Assembly: GCF_041146795.1 (NCBI RefSeq)
Contig: NC_135182.1
Coordinates: 2,504,501 to 2,568,500 of the forward strand
DNA from: Maylandia zebra
Taxonomy: Eukaryota > Chordata > Actinopteri > Cichliformes > Cichlidae
Direction of reading: 5' to 3'
Length of the DNA: 64,000 bases
Shown piece by piece: positions 33,944 to 54,279 of this stretch (its first letter is position 1; every line of letters begins with the position of its first letter). The translations under genes and the position numbers were made by a program. Below the pieces are notes generated by a model. The model was not told where the DNA came from, ran no database searches, and saw only the letters and a program-made list of their open reading frames with translations.

Positions 33944-36300
33944 GAACAAGATACAAAGCACTAAAACATGTTAAAAACACAACAGCCTTATTAAATGCAG
34001 AGTCGTTTGGACCCGAAAGCAGGATTCGTCACGTCATCACTTGTGTACTGGATACACACACACACGCAACCCACCTGTGAGAGAACGTGTGTGTTTGTCT
34101 GTGTCCATGTTTGTAAACATTGTTATAAATATGAACATGCACCTGTGTGTGTGTTTGTGTCAGAGGGGTGTTTACAAACAATCACAATCAGAAACATCCT
34201 GCTTAGAGTTTATAGAGTCACACTGAGCTGACTTCAGATCTGTGTCATTTATTTCAGCACGTCTTTTTTCAGTTTTTGGTACTGTTGCATTTTACACTCA
34301 CGCTCGACATTTTGGTGATCTTATGCAAGTTCATTCAATAAGTTTAAATTTGAATATTTCAAATATTTTAGCATGTTTTGTGCTAGAGAAAAAATTAAAA
34401 CTTTTTCCCAAGACCTTGGATTATTAAAATATTACTAGATTGTTTTCTATATTGTTTTATATCTTGTATGGTTTTCAAACAATGACAGTTTAAGTTTTGA
34501 AGAATTTGATTTTTCATGAATCACCCCGTCCACTGCATAATCGCCTGCTGTTGAGGTTGACAATCTAAAAAATGACTTTTCCACGCTCAAACTTTCTGCC
34601 CTGCGAGTTTAATTTGAACTCACTTAGTCAGACTGCTTAATTGACATAGAAACACAGAGTCATACACTCTCACAACACTGTGTCACTGCCATGTGTGTCT
34701 GTATCTATACTTGTAAATGGTTTTAGGTGGGGATGTGCACGTGTGTGTGTGTGTGTGTGTGAGGGGCAGGGGGTTTTACAAAGTGCCACCAATCAGAGGC
34801 ATGTTTTTGGTTTTATTTAGCACATTTTCAGTTTTTGGGACTCCTACTTCAAATAAAATACATTAACTCTGCTTTGACTATAACGTGATGAGTTAAGAGT
34901 GTAAAAAACCTCAGATAATCATTATGTGAAGGCAAACGTTAGAACAGAGTCTCAGACTTAAATGAGCTGTGGCCATTGCTGGCACTGTCATCTCATTGGA
35001 GGGCCGCAGTTTTTTTGTGCTACTTGAACACTAAACAAACAAGAAAACAACCACAAATATTTCTGGAAACGTGGTGTTTGTTCTTTTAAAATTAAAAATA
35101 TTGTATAAAAAGACAAAACTGCAAACGTGAAGGCAGTTTCCCCCTCACTCTTTACTAATCGAAGCCTTTCATTGAAGCAAATAAACACATTGGTCCTCTC
35201 TGCCTGTCCACACACGTGGCAGCACTTCTATCATTTTGCTCGTATTTAACAAAGTAAAATTGCAGACATGAGTGTCCACATGAGTGTTTGCCTGTCACTG
35301 AACTAACACATTCGGTCATTTGGAGAATTTGTTTTAACATTGCACTCAACAAACAAATCCTCCCTAACAAACGTCACTTCAAGGGCCAAATTGCATTACA
35401 TTCCATCACATCAATACACGGGCTGCAAGTAGGGGTGACGTGGGCTGCATGCGGGCCCCAGGCCACGAGTTTGAGACCCTTGTATTAGAACAATTGAGGA
35501 ACATTATAGAGAATTCTGAGTCTGCCAGACTTTATTCCATCCATTGTTGCTTCAAACGTTCCCCCCCCCCCCCAACAACAAAAATGGGAGGAGCTTCTCA
35601 GTGAAAGTGTGTCTGTGGGTGTAGACCTTTGTGTCGTTTTCAGAGTCATAGAAGGGTACAGGGTCTCTGGTACAGACAGTCATACTGTATGAGTCCTTTA
35701 AAATGTGAAACAAACTCCAAAGCTCTACGAGGTTCACTCAGTTTATACGGATGACGAGCTTCAAGAGAATCCTAAAGTTTCATGTAACTTCTTCTATTTC
35801 ACATTTATTGAAACGAATGTTCCCCTGAGAACAGTCAAAGCATCTTTCTCTCCATCTGTGTTTCAAAGAGGTCTACATCGTGTTCTTGAACCGCACAACA
35901 TTTTATTAGCAAAAGTATCCACTCACAATTACATTGGCAACAAAGTATGAAAAAATATAAACACTTCTGAAAACATCTCTGAATTACACTGAGAACACAA
36001 ACATTTTACTCATGATCACAGAGAGCAGAGCGAATGCTGGAGATGTAACATTGTTCCTTAAAACCTTTAAAACTTTCAGCATATCTACAACATCACCAAC
36101 AACAGAAAGATGTTCATAAAAGTCATATTCACATAAAATAAAAAAAAATATTAATATTAAATAAAAAGGCCTGTTAGTCTGCTGGATAATAAGCTTTGAC
36201 TTTAAAGGAGAAAAAAAAATCCCACAAATGAAAACAGTCCAGTAGCAACATGACAAAACTTGTTCCAGGCAGACCTGTGTATATGAACTGTCCTCTGACG
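33944..36300. other. Intergenic DNA between copy B and c2orf76
   Basis: Contains a (GT)n run near 34738-34762, a poly-C run near 35560-35573 and GGGCC-rich, hAT-like debris near 34990 and 35440-35485 (GAGTTTGAGACCC in the form CACGAGTTTGAGACCC). No exon was recognised. It includes the presumed c2orf76 3' UTR (about 35900-36303). Confidence 0.4.
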
Positions 36301-36303
36301 CAG

Positions 36304-45073
<8,770 letters not shown>

Positions 45074-45189
45074 TTAAAGCCTGATAACTTTCACTTCTTG
45101 GGTCCTTTTGCAGTTACTCAATAAGATCCAGTTTCATTTGTAGGTTTCTGAGGTTTTGGATCAGTTGCCTTCTCTCTACCTCCCCTGTG

Positions 45190-45410
45190 TTGGCCATTCA
45201 TCCACACACTGGTGATGGCAGCTACATTGTAGCCACAGCCACCCTGGGGCGCACTGACAGAGGCGAAGCTGCCGGACACTGGCGCCACCGGTAGGCAACG
45301 GGTGAAGTGTCTTGCCCAAGGACACAACAACCGAGACTGTTGGAGCCGGGGCTCAAACCGGCAACCTTCCAATTACAAGACAAACTGCCAACTCTTGAGC
45401 CACGATCACC
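45190..45410 (-). repeat. tRNA-derived SINE, full 5' head
   Basis: The reverse complement begins GATCGTGGCTCAAGAGTTGG (A-box-like) with GGTTTGAGCCCC (B-box-like). It continues CTTGGGCAAGACACTTCACC, GGCGCCAGTGTCCGGCAGCC and GCTGCCATCACCAGTGTGTG. It lies about 300 bp upstream of the c2orf76 start codon. Confidence 0.8.
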
Positions 45411-45419
45411 CACATGTTC

Positions 45420-47500
45420 TGTTTCCTCTTCTCCACAGTAGTCACGTTTACCTGTATTATGTTTACCTGCCAAAACTTTTCTTCATTTTTCGCCTTATGA
45501 TACTCTTTATCTTTGTCTGACAGAAGTTAATAGCCAGGTCAACTAACACATTTTTGTGGCTTCCTTTGCAGCTCTGTCTGTCATTTCATGTGCTCTGACT
45601 CCAAAATAAGCTGGAATCCATAAAAAGCCAACTTTTAAGTCCCATCATGTTTATTCTGTAACACGTTTGCTGAACCTCTGTTGCTGTCCTTTTTCTTCTT
45701 GTTAAGTTTTAATGGCAGATAGCAAACATACCACAAACTGGTATGGACTGTGGATGGAAATGAAGGTTAAAACAAACAAACAAACAAAACCCTCAAATCC
45801 TGTCAAACACTATAGTCCATCTTTAAAAATGTGTACTTCTTGAGTTGAAATAAATCAATAAGGTCTAATTTTCATGTTACTGAAGTTTTGCCGTTGTCTT
45901 TTCAGCCTCTGACAGTGCAAGCCATTCTTACTGACTTACGGTGTTTCAGATTAACTAGTGACGGTCAAACAGATGTGTGGTAGATTTGCTTTTCAAATGA
46001 AACAGTATTATGTCATTATTTTTGGCCTTCGTGCTTGAGAAATACCAAATTATGTACACAAAGTTCTGGAAATTACCACAACATTGTTCATGATTTAATT
46101 TTTTTCCCCATAACATCAAGAAATGTTCCACATTAATATCATGTTGCAACGTCACATCCTGTTACAGTAGTCTGCCTCTGTCTTTTCTCTGGAAATAAAC
46201 ACTTGGGGCTAAAATAGCTAATTGATCAACACAGCTGGAGAGAGCTGGAGGTTATATACAGTCTGTGTAAATGATGTGTTAACTTTGTTAATTTGACAAA
46301 CATTTGTGGGTGACGCAGTAGCTGGACGAGTCTGCGACAAACATCTCAAACAGCAGGACGTTACATCCTGTGGTGTCTGTATGCGAGGCAGCTATGATGG
46401 TCATGGAGTATTTTACTTGAATAAATACAGATTCTAATGAATAGAAAACGGCCAGCTTGCTGAAGAAATTCTATTGAGGACAACAGTACAGTACTCTGTG
46501 GACCAAGAGGGGACTGCCAGCACAATCTGTCTGCTCAAACACTCAGGTATACCCCAGAAACATCTGGATATTCATTTAAAATATTTATACATACATCCTC
46601 ATTGTTGTGACTATTTTCAGTTACCTTTCCCAGCTATGCCGTGCCTGTGGCGAAAGAAGCTCTGCTGCAGACACTGATGAGTGGGTAAAATAACCAAATC
46701 AATACCTAAGACTGAAGCACCTTGAATGGGTCACCTCAGCATCACTGGGTGAAATGTCACTTTGATGCACCAACAGAAAACATGTGGTTGAGATAACCTG
46801 CATGCCTTTGCACTTTAAAGACACTGCAGAAGGTGATTACAGATGTTACGCATGTTAAACAATTTATCACTGTTATCTTTGGGGAACTGTCCATTGTTCC
46901 TTCAGTGGGCTGGTTTCAGTCATTATGCAAATGTACTGTTTCTAAGTTTGGGGAAACCTGCAGTCAGCTGAGACTGAAGACGTTGTCTTTGCTTAAAGAC
47001 TGGTTTTAGTCTTGACAATCCGCTGTGCTGGCATCTATGAGCAGGATGTTTGTGGGTCGATTTGAATGCAGCAGGTGTAAATGCAGCCCCTCAGACAGAG
47101 CCAGGTGCAGATGTGTGTGCCATGTTAATCTGGTTGTAGGCCCTGGCCCTTTGCCACAGGTGGCAGTAGCAGACTGCTGCAGCTGCTGTGTCATATGTCA
47201 ATAGATTGAGCTACAAAATAAAGATCATATGCAAGTTTTGTAAATTAAATTATGAAAATTCTTAAGTTAGAATTCAACTCACCTCAAAACTCAAAAGCAC
47301 ACCTGAGTCACCCATTTTCTTAAATCCACTCACTCTCACAAGCTCTTCTCACTCACACTGGCTCTGTTGTTGTAATCACTGTCTAACTGCTGTAAATGCA
47401 CTGTAACTGCCATCTGCTCACACATGTTTGTTAAATTAATCAAGCTTATATAGACTGTATCTAACTACCAGCTCTCTCCCGCTGTGTACATCTATGTTAC
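45420..47500. other. Intergenic DNA, nothing recognised
   Basis: AT-rich, with no supported exon, RNA gene or transposon terminus. Confidence 0.4.
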
Positions 47501-48640
47501 GCCCCAGTCTAGGGGTACAGGAACGCAACATAAGTTTGAAAAGATTGCCCCGCCCTGGTCCCCAAAACCATACACAGAGGGAAAACCAATCTCTTAGTGG
47601 TTTATTTTTCTACACTGCAAAAATGAAGCTCCGGGGTGAACAAAGGCCAAAATAACAAACAAAACAAGCTAAGTCAGGAGGAGGTGCTATCTAAAACCCT
47701 ATGTGAAATCAAACATCAAACAAAAGACAAGCGCTACACCTAACTCCCTAACTGAAATAAACACCACCACTAAAGCAGTTTGTTAGGCATAAAGAAAGCT
47801 CAGACAGGACCACTTGAGCGTCAATCCGAGGAGACTTGTTTATACCTCACAGACGGACAGTTTATGGGCAGAACGTCCTCTCTGTCCAGGGTGGCCATCT
47901 GTGGAACAGTCTTCCTCAACCCATTAGAGAATGCTCTACACTCAATTTGTTTAAGGCAAAGGTTAAAAACTGGTTATGGGCAAATCAAGTGTGTGATCAT
48001 GTATGAGTTGTATAGTTTTAATGTTTTATTTGGGAACAGAATGGTGTGTATGTGTAAGTTTGGTGATGGAGTTTTTATTATGAATGAATGATGAATTTTT
48101 ATGAATGATGTCTATTTTTTATGCTTAAGGACAACAGATGGTAATTAGCCCTTGGCTATAATCTGATATGTTTACATTCATGAAATTTTTATTTTTTACA
48201 TTTATGTTCATTAACATGCACTGTCCTAAATAAAAAAATAAAAAAATAAAACAGTACAAGGAAAACAATAAGGCAGCTCACCCCTTCTGTTCCAGTGCTA
48301 TTTACAATGTGCTCTTTACAATGAAAACTAATGTACACACTATATACAGAACTCAGAAAGTCGCACAAATGTCTCAGGCTTTGGAGGCCAGGGTAAGGTC
48401 TGCTGCTGCTGTCAGTGGCTGCCCCCGGGACAACTGCTGGTGGAGGGATTTTGAATGCGACCACATGATCGGCGGACCAATCGGCAGCCGTCAGCTCATC
48501 CACTCAGGGACCTGCAAAGACTTAAAGGCACAGACAAAGAAAACAACCACCAAAACAGATTATGGCCAGGGCAGGTGACTACAGTTACACAGATGTAATC
48601 TACTCAGTACTAGAGGTGGCCATGACAACCGTACTTTGTA
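47500..48640. other. Repeat-like debris
   Basis: TGTTACGCCCCAGTCTAGGG at 47495-47514 looks like an LTR 5' end but no partner was found. Around 47895-47990, TGGAACAGTCTTCCTCAACC and following codons resemble the LWNSLPQP..ECST end block of LINE C-termini. Neither is firm. Confidence 0.3.
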
Positions 48641-48659
48641 CACGAAGGATGCAAATCAT

Positions 48660-50670
48660 TTTATAAGATAAGATAAGATAACCTTTATTAGTCCCACACG
48701 TGGGAAATTTGTTTTGTCACAGCAGGAAGTGGACAGTGCAAAAGTTATGAGGCAAAAATTAGAATACAATAAGAATAAATACAGTACACAACTGTACAGA
48801 ATAGAATAACATAAAATACTATATACAGTAGAATAAAATAAAATAAATATACAATAAGATAAAAATAGAATACAAATACAAATACTATATACAACTGAGT
48901 AAAAATACAACGATGACAGAAAAGATTATTGCACTTAGTATTATTGCATATGTATGGATGTGTGTGCTTGATCAGTTAAAGTCTTTATTATGGAGTCTGA
49001 CAGCAGTGGGGAGGAAAGACCTGCGAAATCTCTCCGTCCCACACCGTGGGTGCCGCAGTCTCCCACTGAAGGAGCTGCTCAGTGCTGTCACAGTCTGCTG
49101 CATGGGGTGGGAGATGTTGTCCATCAGGGATGACAGCTTAGCCGCCGTTCTCCTGTCACTCACCACCTCCACTGGGTCCAGAGGGCATCCTAGAACAGAG
49201 CTGGCCCTTCGGATCACCCTGTTCAGTCTCTTCCTGTCCCCAGCAGAGATGCTGCCGCCCCAGCAGACCACACCATAAAAGATAGCAGAAGCCACCACAG
49301 AGTCATAGAAGGTCTTCAGGAGTGGGCCCTCCACTCCAAACGACCTGAGTCTCCGCAGCAGGTACAGCCTGCTCTGCCCTTTCCTGTAGAGGGCGTCTGA
49401 GTTATGAGTCCAGTCCAGTCTATTGTTCAGATGAACACCAAGGTACCTGTAGCTGTCCACAGCCTCAATGTCCATACCTTGGATGTTCAGTGGTTGCAGT
49501 GGAGAATGCTTGTGCCTGCGGAAGTCTACCACCAGTTCCTTGGTTTTACTGGCGTTGATCTGGAGGTAGTTCAGCTGGCACCAGTCCACAAAGTCTTGGG
49601 TCAGACCTCTGTACTCCTTGTCGTCCCCATCAGTGATGAGGCCGACTATTGCAGAGTCATCAGAGAACTTCTGCAGGAAGCACTGGGTGGAATTGTGGGA
49701 GAAGTCTGCAGTGTAGATGGTGAAGAGGAACGGAGCCAGAACCGTTCCCTGTGGGGCCCCCGTACTGCAGACGACCCTGTCCGACACACAGCCCTGAGTC
49801 CTCACATACTGTGGTCGGTCGGTGAGGTAGTCCAGGATCCAGGTAGTGAGGTGATGGTCCACTCCAGAGTTCACCAGCTTGTCCTTCAGAACCGAGGGAA
49901 GAATGGTGTTGAAGGCACTGGAGAAATCAAAGAACATGATTCTCACAGTGCTTCCAGCGGTCTCCAGGTGAGCGAGGGAACGATGTAGGAGGTGAATGAC
50001 GGCATCATCCGCTCCAATGCCAGGCTGGTAGGCAAACTGAAGTGGGTCCAGTGATGAGCTTATTAGGCGCCGAAGCTGAGCCAGGACCAACCGCTCCAGG
50101 GTCTTCATCAGGTGGGATGTCAGAGCCACCGGCCTGTAGCTGTTGAGGTCCTTGGGGCGTGAAGTCTTTGGCACTGGTACAACACAGGAGGTTTTCCAGA
50201 GCTGTGGGACTCTTCCCAACCTCAGGCTCAGGTTGAAGAGGTGCTCCATCACCCCACACAGTTGGTCCGCGCAGGACCTGACGACCCTCGAGCTGATGCC
50301 ATCTGGGCCCGCTGCCTTCTTGCCATTAATCCTCCTCAGTTCCCTCCTAACCTGGGTGGTTGAGAGAGACAGGCTGGAGCCTTGTGTTGAGTGTGTATTG
50401 GATGCTGTTGTTGGGGGTGGGGGGGAGTGAGCAGGGTGAATAGAGGAGGTGTGAAGTGTCTGAGGTGGAACAGCAGCAGTGGGGGTGGGTGAGTCTGCAG
50501 CCGATGTTGCAGACTGCCTCATGGCTGAGTCAAATCTGTTGAAGAAATGATTCAGTTCATTTGCCCATCTCACATCCCTCCCAGGCAGAGAGTTCTGCTG
50601 TTTGTGGCCCGAGATGGTTCTGAGGCCTCTCCAGACTTCACCAACGTTGTTTTGTTGTTTTGAGAAGTTA
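48660..50670 (-). mobile_element. Rex1-like LINE, 5'-truncated
   Basis: A minus-strand element with a 533-aa open frame, an A/T-rich 3' UTR and a GATAA/TTATC repeat tail at 48663-48682. The endonuclease is absent from this copy; a separate endonuclease-like fragment lies at 52290-52510. Confidence 0.88.
48972..50573 (-). CDS. Rex1-type reverse transcriptase, 533-aa open frame
   Basis: Known role: LINE reverse transcriptase acting in target-primed integration. Seen, in order: KAAGPDGISSRVVRSCADQL, LNSYRPVALTSHLMKTLERL, DPLQFAYQPGIGADDAVIHL, MFFDFSSAFNTILPSVLKDK, GAPQGTVLAPFLFTIYTADF, then the catalytic box FSDD in place of YADD (both aspartates kept). YLQINASKTKELVVDFRR, YLGVHLNNRLDW and a post-RT block with VLGCPLDPVEVVSDRR follow. 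The frame is uninterrupted over this region. Its 5' part (endonuclease) is missing, so the copy is not autonomous. Assigned to Rex1 by resemblance. Confidence 0.88.
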   Translation of the reverse strand: MRWANELNHFFNRFDSAMRQSATSAADSPTPTAAVPPQTLHTSSIHPAHSPPPPTTASNTHSTQGSSLSLSTTQVRRELRRINGKKAAGPDGISSRVVRSCADQLCGVMEHLFNLSLRLGRVPQLWKTSCVVPVPKTSRPKDLNSYRPVALTSHLMKTLERLVLAQLRRLISSSLDPLQFAYQPGIGADDAVIHLLHRSLAHLETAGSTVRIMFFDFSSAFNTILPSVLKDKLVNSGVDHHLTTWILDYLTDRPQYVRTQGCVSDRVVCSTGAPQGTVLAPFLFTIYTADFSHNSTQCFLQKFSDDSAIVGLITDGDDKEYRGLTQDFVDWCQLNYLQINASKTKELVVDFRRHKHSPLQPLNIQGMDIEAVDSYRYLGVHLNNRLDWTHNSDALYRKGQSRLYLLRRLRSFGVEGPLLKTFYDSVVASAIFYGVVCWGGSISAGDRKRLNRVIRRASSVLGCPLDPVEVVSDRRTAAKLSSLMDNISHPMQQTVTALSSSFSGRLRHPRCGTERFRRSFLPTAVRLHNKDFN

Positions 50671-51279
50671 AAGAATCCATTTTCTTAACTGCCTACATAT
50701 TCCTTACCTTAGATTGCAGAATCTGGACTAGTTGATTAACTCTGTTTTTTTTAGTGTATAAGTAATAAGGCTCAAATTAGCAGCATGCTTCCATGTCACA
50801 TTAATCCACATTAGAATACTTACTCACCCTGACCCAACAGCAGTGGGTCAGTGGACCACAGTGTCAGAGCCCTGTTCACCTTGATAAAGACATTTGCCTA
50901 TTGGGCCCTGTTTTACAATGCAGATTCATGTGAGAACACAGCTGGCTGCAGGTCCTGTTCCACTTCAGTGCACTATTTTGCAGAAGTGTTTTGTGGGAAA
51001 ATAAACCAGAAAAAAGAAAAAAAAATCTGTTTAATCTCAAATATTTCAATTCAAATGACAAAGAATGTGCCGCACACTGTAGCTAGAAGCTCCGCTAAGA
51101 CCTTATTATGATATATTAGTGATTATTTGTAGAATCTGGCTTTGTTTTCTGTTAATACAGCACTGTCACACCTGTGCTGTATTAACAGCCGGTGCTGCTG
51201 TGTTGGAGCGGTAGATAACAAGAAGGTGTAAGCATTTTTTTTTAGTATACTACTGTTTTTCAAATAAATTTTTTAATAC

Positions 51280-51490
51280 TTTAAACTTGGGGCAGGAGCT
51301 CGTCCCTGACCCAGAGTGGGCACTCCACCCTTTTCCGGCTGAGGACCACGGCCTCAGATTTGGAGGTGCTGATTTGGCTGCGAGCCGTTCCACTGTGAGC
51401 TGGAGGCCATCACCTGATGAAGCCAACGGAACCACATCAGCTGCGAAAAGCAGAGATGAGATTCTGAGACCACCCAAGTGAAAGCCTTCT
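51280..51490 (-). mobile_element. Rex3 RT relic
   Basis: The minus frame reads GGLRISSLLFAADVVPLASS then GDGLQLTVERLAA. This corresponds to the Rex3 FADDVVLLASS catalytic region with the first Asp changed to Ala (FAAD). It is short and truncated on both sides. Confidence 0.7.
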
Positions 51491-52225
51491 GCCACTTGGC
51501 TCCGCATAGAAACTTTCAGTTCTATTTAAAACAATCTTTTCAAGGACCTTGGACAACATGCTCCATAAGGCTATAGGTCGATAATTATCCTTGCTGTTTA
51601 TTTTTCCCACCTTGTGGGAATAATGGCTGCTAACATGACAGCAACAATTGATTCCAGCAGAATCCAATGAACTATGAACCAGGACAAAGTTTCCTACTAG
51701 CACATTTCAAATGTTCAGCAGATATCTTATCCGTCCCACATGCCTTACTGTCTTTTAATGTTCTAATTGCATCATACATTTCTCTTGATGACACTACAAC
51801 ATCTTCCTTATTATCAGTTTCATCCATGCAAAAATGGAACTTTTGACACAGTTAAATAGATCACAGTAATGTCTCGTCAGAGCCACTTACACCACCAGTC
51901 TTAGCTGGTAAAGATGTTTTAACACTATTTATTCTTTTGATTTCTTTCCAGAAATCATTTACTGAATTGACCTCCAATATCTTTGTGAGGGAGTCTGCCC
52001 TCACTGCAGCTTCATTCCTTTTAATAAAACGTGAAGCAAACTTAAACTTAACATTTGTGTGTTTCTTATGATCAAATAGAGGGCCGAAACACTGCCGCCC
52101 TGACTCCACCCAAGCCTCCTCAGCATACAACTTCCAGCCTGGTTTAGCTTTATACAGCAATGGCAATGAACTGCTCGACACAGGTAGGGACTCTAAAATA
52201 TTCTCATATAAGGAACGCAACTCAG
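51490..52225 (-). mobile_element. Non-LTR retrotransposon relic, clade unassigned
   Basis: Minus frames give KWRASRFIKRNEA-type connecting-region sequence (seen as FASRFIKRNEAAVRADSLTK and FWKEIKRINSVKTSLP) at 51861-52220. An RT entry block, DNYRPIALWSMLSKVLEKIV, lies at 51540-51600. The order fits one element with the segment between mutated or deleted. Confidence 0.6.
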
Positions 52226-52289
52226 CCCCATGTTGGTTTTTTTTACAGTTAACATCATAACATGCAGATGCATCATTTGGTAGCTCACT

Positions 52290-52510
52290 CTTACTCAGCA
52301 GAAGGTCAGACTGATCAAATATACCCGAAGATCCTCCTCAGTCTGGTTAGACCAAAGGTGTGCGACTGGGTGGACTTTGTAACCACCCATGATCTCAGTG
52401 TAAACCTGGACCAGTGTTTTTCCATTCTGTGTTCCCATGTGGATGTTTTTGTGGAACTTTGGTAACACAGACTTCATGTTTGTGTCGTTAAAGTCCTCCA
52501 CAATGGTGAA
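52290..52510 (-). mobile_element. Rex1-type endonuclease relic
   Basis: The minus frame reads EDFNDTNMKSVLPKFHKNIH, then GKTLVQVYTEIMGGYKVHPV. This resembles the GDFN..LK.VLPKFHQH..TLDHVYTN block of the Rex1 endonuclease, with several substitutions. Confidence 0.6.
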
Positions 52511-52728
52511 AATATCCCTCTAGGTTGTTTGTTCTTCCGTCAGGCTCAGTTTGCTCTGACCCTGCTCTGTTATCGTTTTTCTTTTTTCCTCCATCTGTTG
52601 CCAGAAAGTAAAGTTTTGTTTCAATTTTCTTCCTGCCTCATGAGTCCTGCATTGGACTCAAATCCTGCCAACCACACGACTGTCACAAGCTTCTTGCAAA
52701 ACAAAACTAAAATAAAAAAATATATATA

Positions 52729-54274
52729 CAGGGAGTGCAGAATTATTAGGCAAGTTGTATTTTTGAGGAATAATTTTATTATTAAACAACAACCATGTTC
52801 TCAATGAACCCAAAAAACTCATTAATATCAAAGCTGAATGTTTTTGGAAGTAGTTTTTAGTTTTAGCTATTTTAGGGGGATATCTGTGTGTGCAGGTGAC
52901 TATTACTGTGCATAATTATTAGGCAACTTAACAAAAAACAAATATATACCCATTTCAATTACTTATTTTTACCAGTGACACCAATATAACATCTCCACAT
53001 TCACAAATATACATTTCTGACATTCAAAAACAAAAACAAATCAGCGACCAATATAGCCACCTTTCTTTGCAAGGACACTCAAAAGCCTGCCATCCATGGA
53101 TTCTGTCAGTGTTTTGATCTGTTCACCATCAACATTGCGTGCAGCAGCAACCACAGCCTCCCAGACACTGTTCAGAGAGGTGTACTGTTTTCCCTCCTTG
53201 TAAATCTCACATTTGATGATGGACCACAGGTTCTCAATGGGGTTCAGATCAGGTGAACAAGGAGGCCATGTCATTAGTTTTTCTTCTTTTATACCCTTTC
53301 TTGCAGCCACGCTGTGGAGTACTTGGACGCGTGTGATGGAGCATTGTCCTGCATGGAAATCATGTTTTTCTTGAAGGATGCAGACTTCTTCCTGTACCAC
53401 TGCTTGAAGAAGGTGTCTTCCAGAAACTGGCAGTAGGACTGGGAGTTGAGCTTGACTCCATCCTCAATCTGAAAAGGCCCCACAAGCTCATCTTTGATGA
53501 TACCAGCCCAAACCAGTACTCCACCTCCACCTTTCTGGCGTCTGAGTGGGACTGGAGCTCTCTGCCCTTTACCAATCCAGCCACGGGCCCATCCATCTGG
53601 CCCATCAAGACTCACTCTCATTTCATCAGTCCATAAAACCTTAGGAAAACCAGTCTTGAGATATTTCTTGGCCCAGTCTTGACGTTTCAGCTTGTGTGTC
53701 TTGTTCAGTGGTGGTCGTCTTTCAGCCTTTCTTACCTTGGCCATGTCTCTGAGTATTGCACACCTTGTGCTTTTGGGCACTCCAGTGATGTTGCAGCTCT
53801 GAAATATGGCCAAACTGGTGGCAAGTGGCATCTTGGCAGCTGCACGCTTGACTTTTCTCAGTTCATGGGCAGTTATTTTGCGCCTTGGTTTTTCCACACG
53901 CTTCTTGCGACCCTGTTGACTATTTTGAATGAAACGCTTGATTGTTCGATGATCACGCTTCAGAAGCTTTGCAATTTTGAGACTGCTGCATCCCTCTGCA
54001 AGATATCTCACTATTTTTGACTTTTCTGAGCCTGTCAAGTCCTTCTTTTGACCCATTTTGCCAAAGGAAAGGACGTTGCCTAATAATTGTGCACACCTGA
54101 TATAGGGTGTTGATGTCATTAGACCACACCCCTTCTCATTACAGAGATGCACATCACCTAATATGCTTAATTGGTAGTAGGCTTTCGAGCCTATACAGCT
54201 TGGAGTAAGACAACATGCATGAAGAGGATGATGTGGACAAAATACTCATTTGCCTAATAATTCTGTACTCCCTG
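52729..54274 (-). mobile_element. Tc1/mariner-family transposon, nearly complete
   Basis: 1546 bp with inverted ends CAGGGAGTGCAGAATTATTA and TAATTCTGTACTCCCTG. A TA lies on both sides (52727-52728 and 54275-54276). It holds one transposase gene on the minus strand with a single frameshift. Confidence 0.9.
53041..54056 (-). pseudogene. Tc1/mariner DDE transposase with one frameshift
   Basis: The start MGQKKDLTGSEK is at 54056. A helix-turn-helix region (IVRYLAEGCSSLKIAKLLKR; HRTIKRFIQNS) is followed by the DDE core: first Asp in VLWTDEMRV, second in SMQDNAPSHASKY, and Glu in [13 protein letters not shown]. The reading frame shifts by one base near 53307-53311, between STAWLQE and KGIKEEKLMTW, and then runs to GGYIGR at 53041. 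Every catalytic residue is present on one side or the other of the break. Confidence 0.88.
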
Positions 54275-54279
54275 TATAT

